Source: Irineochytrium annulatum
Lineage: Eukaryota > Chytridiomycota > Chytridiomycetes > Chytridiales > Chytridiaceae
DNA: 22,454 bases
NCBI GenBank assembly: GCA_027600665.1
Contig: JADGJL010000402.1
Location: 1-22,454 of the forward strand
Reading direction: 5' to 3'
Of the stretch, positions 18,291 to 22,454 are shown one piece after another. Position numbers and translations under genes: made by a program. Numbering within the stretch: position 1 is the stretch's first letter; every line of letters starts with the position of its first letter. The notes beneath the pieces were generated by a model, which was not told where the DNA came from, made no database searches, and was given only the letters and a program-made list of their open reading frames with translations.

Positions 18291-20098
18291 TCACGCATTC
18301 TCAATCAAAAAAATAACAGCACTATCGACATTCCCACCCTACCATTTCATACAATGTCAGCAAGCGACCATGAAGCAAACATTATGAAAGCAAACTCACC
18401 GCAGCCAGCAAAGCCTTGATATTCTTCGCGTCGTCCGTGAAACCCATCTCATGCATGTTCGCCAACTGATCTTTAAACCGCTCCTCGTTGCTCACCGCCG
18501 GAGCAGCGGGCGAGGATGCAGCCGCCCCGGCGGGTGACGTGGCAGCCGCCCCAGCAGTTGGTGTTCCCGCCGCCCCAGCTCCCCACGCCAGCGATGCGCC
18601 TGCATTGAACGGCGCGAACGCAGCCAGCGAGTCCTCCAGCTGTCTCAGCTGCTGCATCTGCGTGAAGAAATCCTGCATTTGCCGCTGCGGGTCCGCCGCG
18701 CCGCCGGGTGATGCCGCGGACCCCGGCGCGGCGCCACCACCTGCGCCGGCAACACCGGTGTTCCCCGATGCAGTCGCAGGTCCCGCGCCGCCACCGAGGA
18801 GGGACATAAGCAGGCCGATGTCCATAGGTGGCATGCCGGCTTGAGGCTGACCGGACGCGGCAGGGTTTAACGGTGGCCGCTAAAAAAAAGGTCAGCGTAA
18901 AGTAAAAAGTGGAGGAGATGTGTTTGATTCGATGGGCTACGGGCTACTTTACTGTCGATATGCCCACTTTCTTACCGGCATCCCAGGCAACCCCTGCATT
19001 CCAGGCATCCCGGGCATCATAAACGGGTTCGCTCCCATACCCCCGAGCCCCGGGAATCCCCCTACATCACGTGAGCCGCGCGCGTTTTCCGTCCCGGCCG
19101 CCTGTTGCTGCGGTTGTGGCGCCCAAGGATTAGGCAGCGCCGCCGTGTTCGGTCCCTCCGTCGGTCGATCCAAATTGGCTCCCAAACGCTCGGCGAAACG
19201 TCTGTTCGACTCGTCCGTCGTCACGGGCCGGGAGTCAAGCGCCGCCTCCTCTTGCTGCATCGAGTTGTACATGGACGAGAGCGCGGCCATGCCGCCAGGG
19301 TAGGATTCGATGTTAGAGATGGTGCGATCTAGAAATTTAATTGTTAGCTGCGCACGCAGAAAAAAGATAAAAACACACCATTGTTCCTCATCATCTCCTG
19401 CATCACAGCCGGGTTCCGAATCGCCGAGCTGATTTGACGCTGCAGCGCATATAATCAGCAACCCGGCATACACAGGACAATTCTCAGCAAGAAACGCACC
19501 AGGAACGACGGGTCGTTCATCATTTGCCTAATCTCTGGGTTCCTCTCCGCCGCCGCCTGCAACCGCGGATCCGCCTGCATCATCATTTGCATGAACTGCG
19601 GGTTTTCCAGCATCGCCGACACCATCGGGTTGTTCAGCATGTCCTCGGCGCCGTCTGACGTTTCCTCCTTAGTATTACGCTCACGTAGTACTTCCCATAA
19701 TTCAATAATAGCTAACCAGGGAGGCCAAACGCGGACATGGAGGGTCTCGAGGAAGACGAAGGCGAAGGAACGGTTTGGGCTGGGGTGGGTGCGGCGGGCT
19801 TGATTCGGGCGACATTGATGGTGCTGGAGGTTTAATGCCGCAAGGTTATTAAGCATGATTAAGCCAGAGAGGGCGCAGAGGCTTACCAGTTCTCCGTGAG
19901 GTCCATCGCGGATATGGGTGTGTCGTCATCGCCTTTCAGGATCCTCCCCCCAACAACTAGCCGCACTTCCTCCAAAGGGATCGACACTAGTTGAGCCACC
20001 TCCGATTTGAATGCATGGAGCGTCGTCGATTCGAGGTGCACCGTTATCGTCAGCCGCTCGGCTGGCGGCGGGGGTTTTATGTGGACTTGGATGGCCAT
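18291..20098 (-). CDS. DSK2: Ubiquilin/Dsk2 ubiquitin shuttle factor
   Basis: UBL-UBA shuttle protein of 471 residues that carries ubiquitinated proteins to the proteasome. Exons: 19887-20098, 19717-19823, 19500-19654, 19379-19439, 18976-19328, 18400-18879 and 18291-18338. The ubiquitin-like domain fills residues 1-80 (LRVHL-type strands, VVGGRILKG, then CTINVARI across the first intron). STI1-type helices follow, with NNPMVSAMLENPQFMQMMMQ, NPEIRQMMNDPSFL and NPAVMQEMMRNND. Next comes a Pro/Gly/Met- and Ala/Gly-rich linker. The UBA at the C-terminus has NMHEMGF and GGNVDSAVIFLIENA; its last helix is in a separate 48-base exon. Intron 2 (19655-19716) has an almost perfect TACTAAG branch site; the CAG at 19655 is the acceptor that keeps frame. 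Confidence 0.94.
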
Positions 20099-20523
20099 GG
20101 GTGATGAGTTTGTTTCGCAACCTTCGAATGTGATGGTTGATGAGGCACGAGGAAGAAGGCCAATGATTGAATTCAGGACTTCGTAGTAATTTGAAGTAAT
20201 TTGAAAAAGACCTTCGAAGTATCATTGATAATGACTTGATGCATTACTACGTGCATCAACATCAGATATAAATAGCCAGAAAAATTAACAAACACATGCT
20301 AAGGCTTCGTTACGGTTATTCGAAAGTTAGTGGGCAGGTTAAACAAAAATGCTAGCAACGAAAAAGGAGGAAGGAAAAGAAAAAAGAAAGTGGAAAACGG
20401 TACTAGCCGACAACGATAGTCAGCCGTCCAGCGAGTCCAGATATGCAGCTCTCAAATGCAAACAAATTGCGTTTAACTTGCAAATTCGACGGGGGAAGTG
20501 GGAAATAAGGAATGTACATGACT
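20099..20523. other. Intergenic region upstream of DSK2
   Basis: 425 bases between the DSK2 start and the protease stop. It contains a CCAAT on the plus strand at 20160-20164, a short tandem repeat at 20185-20204 and a TATAAATA at about 20267-20274. A plus-strand frame from 20349 runs into the protease gene antisense and has Lys-rich composition with no family marks; I do not call it a gene. Confidence 0.55.
20185..20204. repeat. Tandem 10-base repeat
   Basis: The unit AGTAATTTGA occurs twice, head to tail and without mismatch, about 90-105 bases upstream of the DSK2 start codon. It may be chance or a duplicated regulatory site. Confidence 0.6.
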
Positions 20524-22396
20524 TCAGACGGCAATCAAACACATCGCCGCCAGGGCCGTCGACAGCGTCATCGCTGCCGTCAGCAAGACGCGCGTCGCGC
20601 CGCTGCTCATGCCCGACACGCGCGAAAAGGTCGTGGTCAGCTGGGAGACAAGCGGTACAGTCGCCGAAGCACCCGACGACGAACTGCCCGGCGATCCCGA
20701 CCCGCTACCGCCCGTGACCGTGGGATTCGCCGAGCCTATACCGAGCACGGACGCGCCTACGATGGCGGGCCGACCCTTGGCGAGCGCGAATCCGATGGCG
20801 GAGGCCTTGTAATCGAAGATAGTGACGAAGCGCCTGCAGGAACAAACGATGAGCAAACGGACAAGTCGTCAGAAACCCTCAAAACAAACTCACTTAAGAA
20901 CCGTGTTCCCCAATAACGCGTAGTTCATCGAGTCCTCGACGGCCTGGAGCGCAATGATGCAGACCGAGACCACGTTCCCCAGGTCGTCCGAAGCCGCCAC
21001 CTGTGTAATGTACTCGGCGGCCGTCAGCTTGAGCGTGACGTTGTTCGCATAGTTGAAGCTCAGCACAGGCCCGCCGGTCGCAGACGCCTTCGCGCAGTCG
21101 ACGATGTAATCCCCCTGCCCGTCCGACTGCGCGCCTACGGCCTTAACGAGCGACCTGAGGAGCGACTGGGGCACGACGGCGATGGAGGTGCCCGTGTCCA
21201 TGAGGGCGCCAGCCTTGCCGGGAAAGGTGAAAGAGACCGAGGGCGTGTCGGAGGTGATCGAGAGAATCGGGAGGGCCCAGGCGCCTTCAGACGCGAAAGG
21301 AAGCCTGTTCTCGTTGTCGAAGTAGCTGGACGAGACAGTGCCGACCCAGACGGGCGGCTCGGCCGGATTATTGAAGACGGCGGTGTCGTAGCCGCCGAAG
21401 GTCACCTCGCCGCCGTTGTTCGTCGAGTCGATGTAGTATGCAAACTATTTTGGGTCGCATGTTAGCCTCCACCAACAAATCTTAAGACTATATATTCTAC
21501 CTGTGCGGTTTGAACTTTCCCAGCCCCCATCAATCTTTCAAAGAAAATGGGGTAGGCGCCCAGTGACGAATCCGTCGGCGTCAAGCTCATCCCCACGATC
21601 CCGTCCGAGTCTAAGTCACCCACGGGGTTGCTGGAGGTCAAGCTGGTCGCGATAGTGAACTCAAAATTCTCCACCACGTCACCGTTCACGGCCACGACAT
21701 CGCTACCAATAAATCCCGTGACCTTCGTGCCATCCGCGTACTCGAGCGGGGTTGCGGTCTTGTGCGATGTTTGAAAGGTCGATGATAGGTCCGGATTGAA
21801 GGCTGGCGCTCCCACGCAGGACGCCGTGTTGCACTGTCTGCCTCGTAGCCACAGCTGGAACGAGCCCGTGTCCAGGAGGACGCGGAGGGTTTGAGGAGGT
21901 GTTCCGATGAGGAGGTTCTAAAGTTGCGATGATTGTCAGCAATCGCTAACAGAGCTTGAGCAAGAACCGTACCGAGTTAAATTCTGTCGCGACGTCCTTG
22001 AAGACAGACAGGGCTTCAGAAGTCAACCCTGTTGCGCTGGTGGCGTTCGACACGGTGGTGTTGCCAACGGCGGCCGATGCCGCGGCGATCTTGGCAATGA
22101 GATATGGGTGCAAAGTACCTGTCTCCATCATCTGTTGCGCCATCTGGTTCTTCGTTGAAGGGGAGAGGGTCATCCTGTGAGGAGGAACAAGTCAGCCTCA
22201 AGTGTCTCCCAGAAGCGGATCGTGCTGCACAGATGCGATGCACCGCGAGCACCATCCATGTGAGTTTACGCTTGATGCAGTACCTGACGAGCCCGTCTGA
22301 TGAGCCCTGATCCTGAGGGTTCGGGGTGGCAGCACCATCAACCCCGACACCGACGGAAGCGGCCACGACAGCAACGAGGGCGTTCGGCCACCACAT
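20524..22396 (-). CDS. GPI-anchored pepsin-like aspartic protease
   Basis: Secreted aspartic endopeptidase of 530 residues, family A1, similar in plan to fungal yapsins. Exons: 22284-22396, 21973-22174, 21501-21917, 20894-21444 and 20524-20833. The N-terminal signal peptide (about 21 residues, WWPNALVAVVAASVGVGV) is followed by a prosegment of roughly 80 residues. The two catalytic motifs are DTGS at 121-124 and DTGT at 327-330. The flap Tyr is probably Y165, in YADGT. GIVGM precedes the interlobe region, and LLGNTVLKRFVTIFDY is the usual strand near the end. The C-terminus has a Gly/Ser-rich linker, then SSGATRVLLTAAM and an apolar tail without basic end, which fits a GPI attachment signal. 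Surface anchoring is inferred; cell wall remodelling or processing of surface proteins is a family-based guess. Confidence 0.92.
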
Positions 22397-22454
22397 TGCG
22401 ATCTGAGTCGAGCGATGCGGACGGGTGAACGACGGGGTCGGGAAGGGGGAGGAG

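Noticed and set aside
20349..20717. Plus-strand frame starting MLATKKEEGKEKRK, with a TATAAATA about 75 bases upstream
   Set aside because: Its second half is antisense to the last protease exon, composition changes at that border, and no splice or family evidence supports it.

Overview
This window is nuclear DNA of a fungus. It holds 13 protein-coding genes or gene parts, packed on both strands and almost all split by small GT-AG introns. I placed about 48 introns, most 38 to 114 bases long, often with CTAAC- or CTGAC-like branch points just before the acceptor. Drs2, Mak5, Dsk2 and Dcc1 orthologues sit beside genes that are patchy in Ascomycota or Basidiomycota: methylmalonate-semialdehyde dehydrogenase, an RNF126/115-type E3 and a STRAD-like pseudokinase. 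That mix points to an early-diverging lineage, most likely a chytrid. This placement is inference. No rRNA, tRNA, CRISPR or transposon was seen.

Layout from left to right. 1-2499 (-): MAK5 DEAD-box helicase for 60S ribosome assembly, with its 3' end outside the window. 2571-3951 (+): FYVE plus ZNRF-like RING protein. 4112-5267 (-): STRAD-like pseudokinase. 5328-6690 (+): DCC1 cohesion factor, with a probable GC-AG intron. 6770-6985 (-): COX17 copper chaperone. 7145-7881 (+): orphan protein with a probable C-terminal membrane helix. 8341-12547 (-): Drs2-type phospholipid flippase in 11 exons. 12548-13306: long upstream region carrying a decayed copy of part of the flippase first exon. 13307-13702 (-): candidate small acidic-tailed protein whose exons are too short for a plain ORF search. 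13739-15089 (+): RNF126/115-like RING-H2 E3. 15391-15951 (-): membrane-anchored glutaredoxin-like protein with a CPYF site. 16314-18073 (-): methylmalonate-semialdehyde dehydrogenase. 18291-20098 (-): ubiquilin/Dsk2. 20524-22396 (-): GPI-anchored pepsin-like protease.

The genes are housekeeping and do not form one pathway, but two themes recur. Ubiquitin and membrane traffic is represented by the FYVE-RING protein, the RNF126-like E3, Dsk2 and the Drs2 flippase. Mitochondrial metabolism is represented by Cox17 and methylmalonate-semialdehyde dehydrogenase. Four neighbouring pairs are divergent with about 36 to 160 bases between start codons, which suggests shared bidirectional promoters. Exon borders were set by hand from splice signals, reading frame and remembered family motifs. 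No alignment or transcript data were available.
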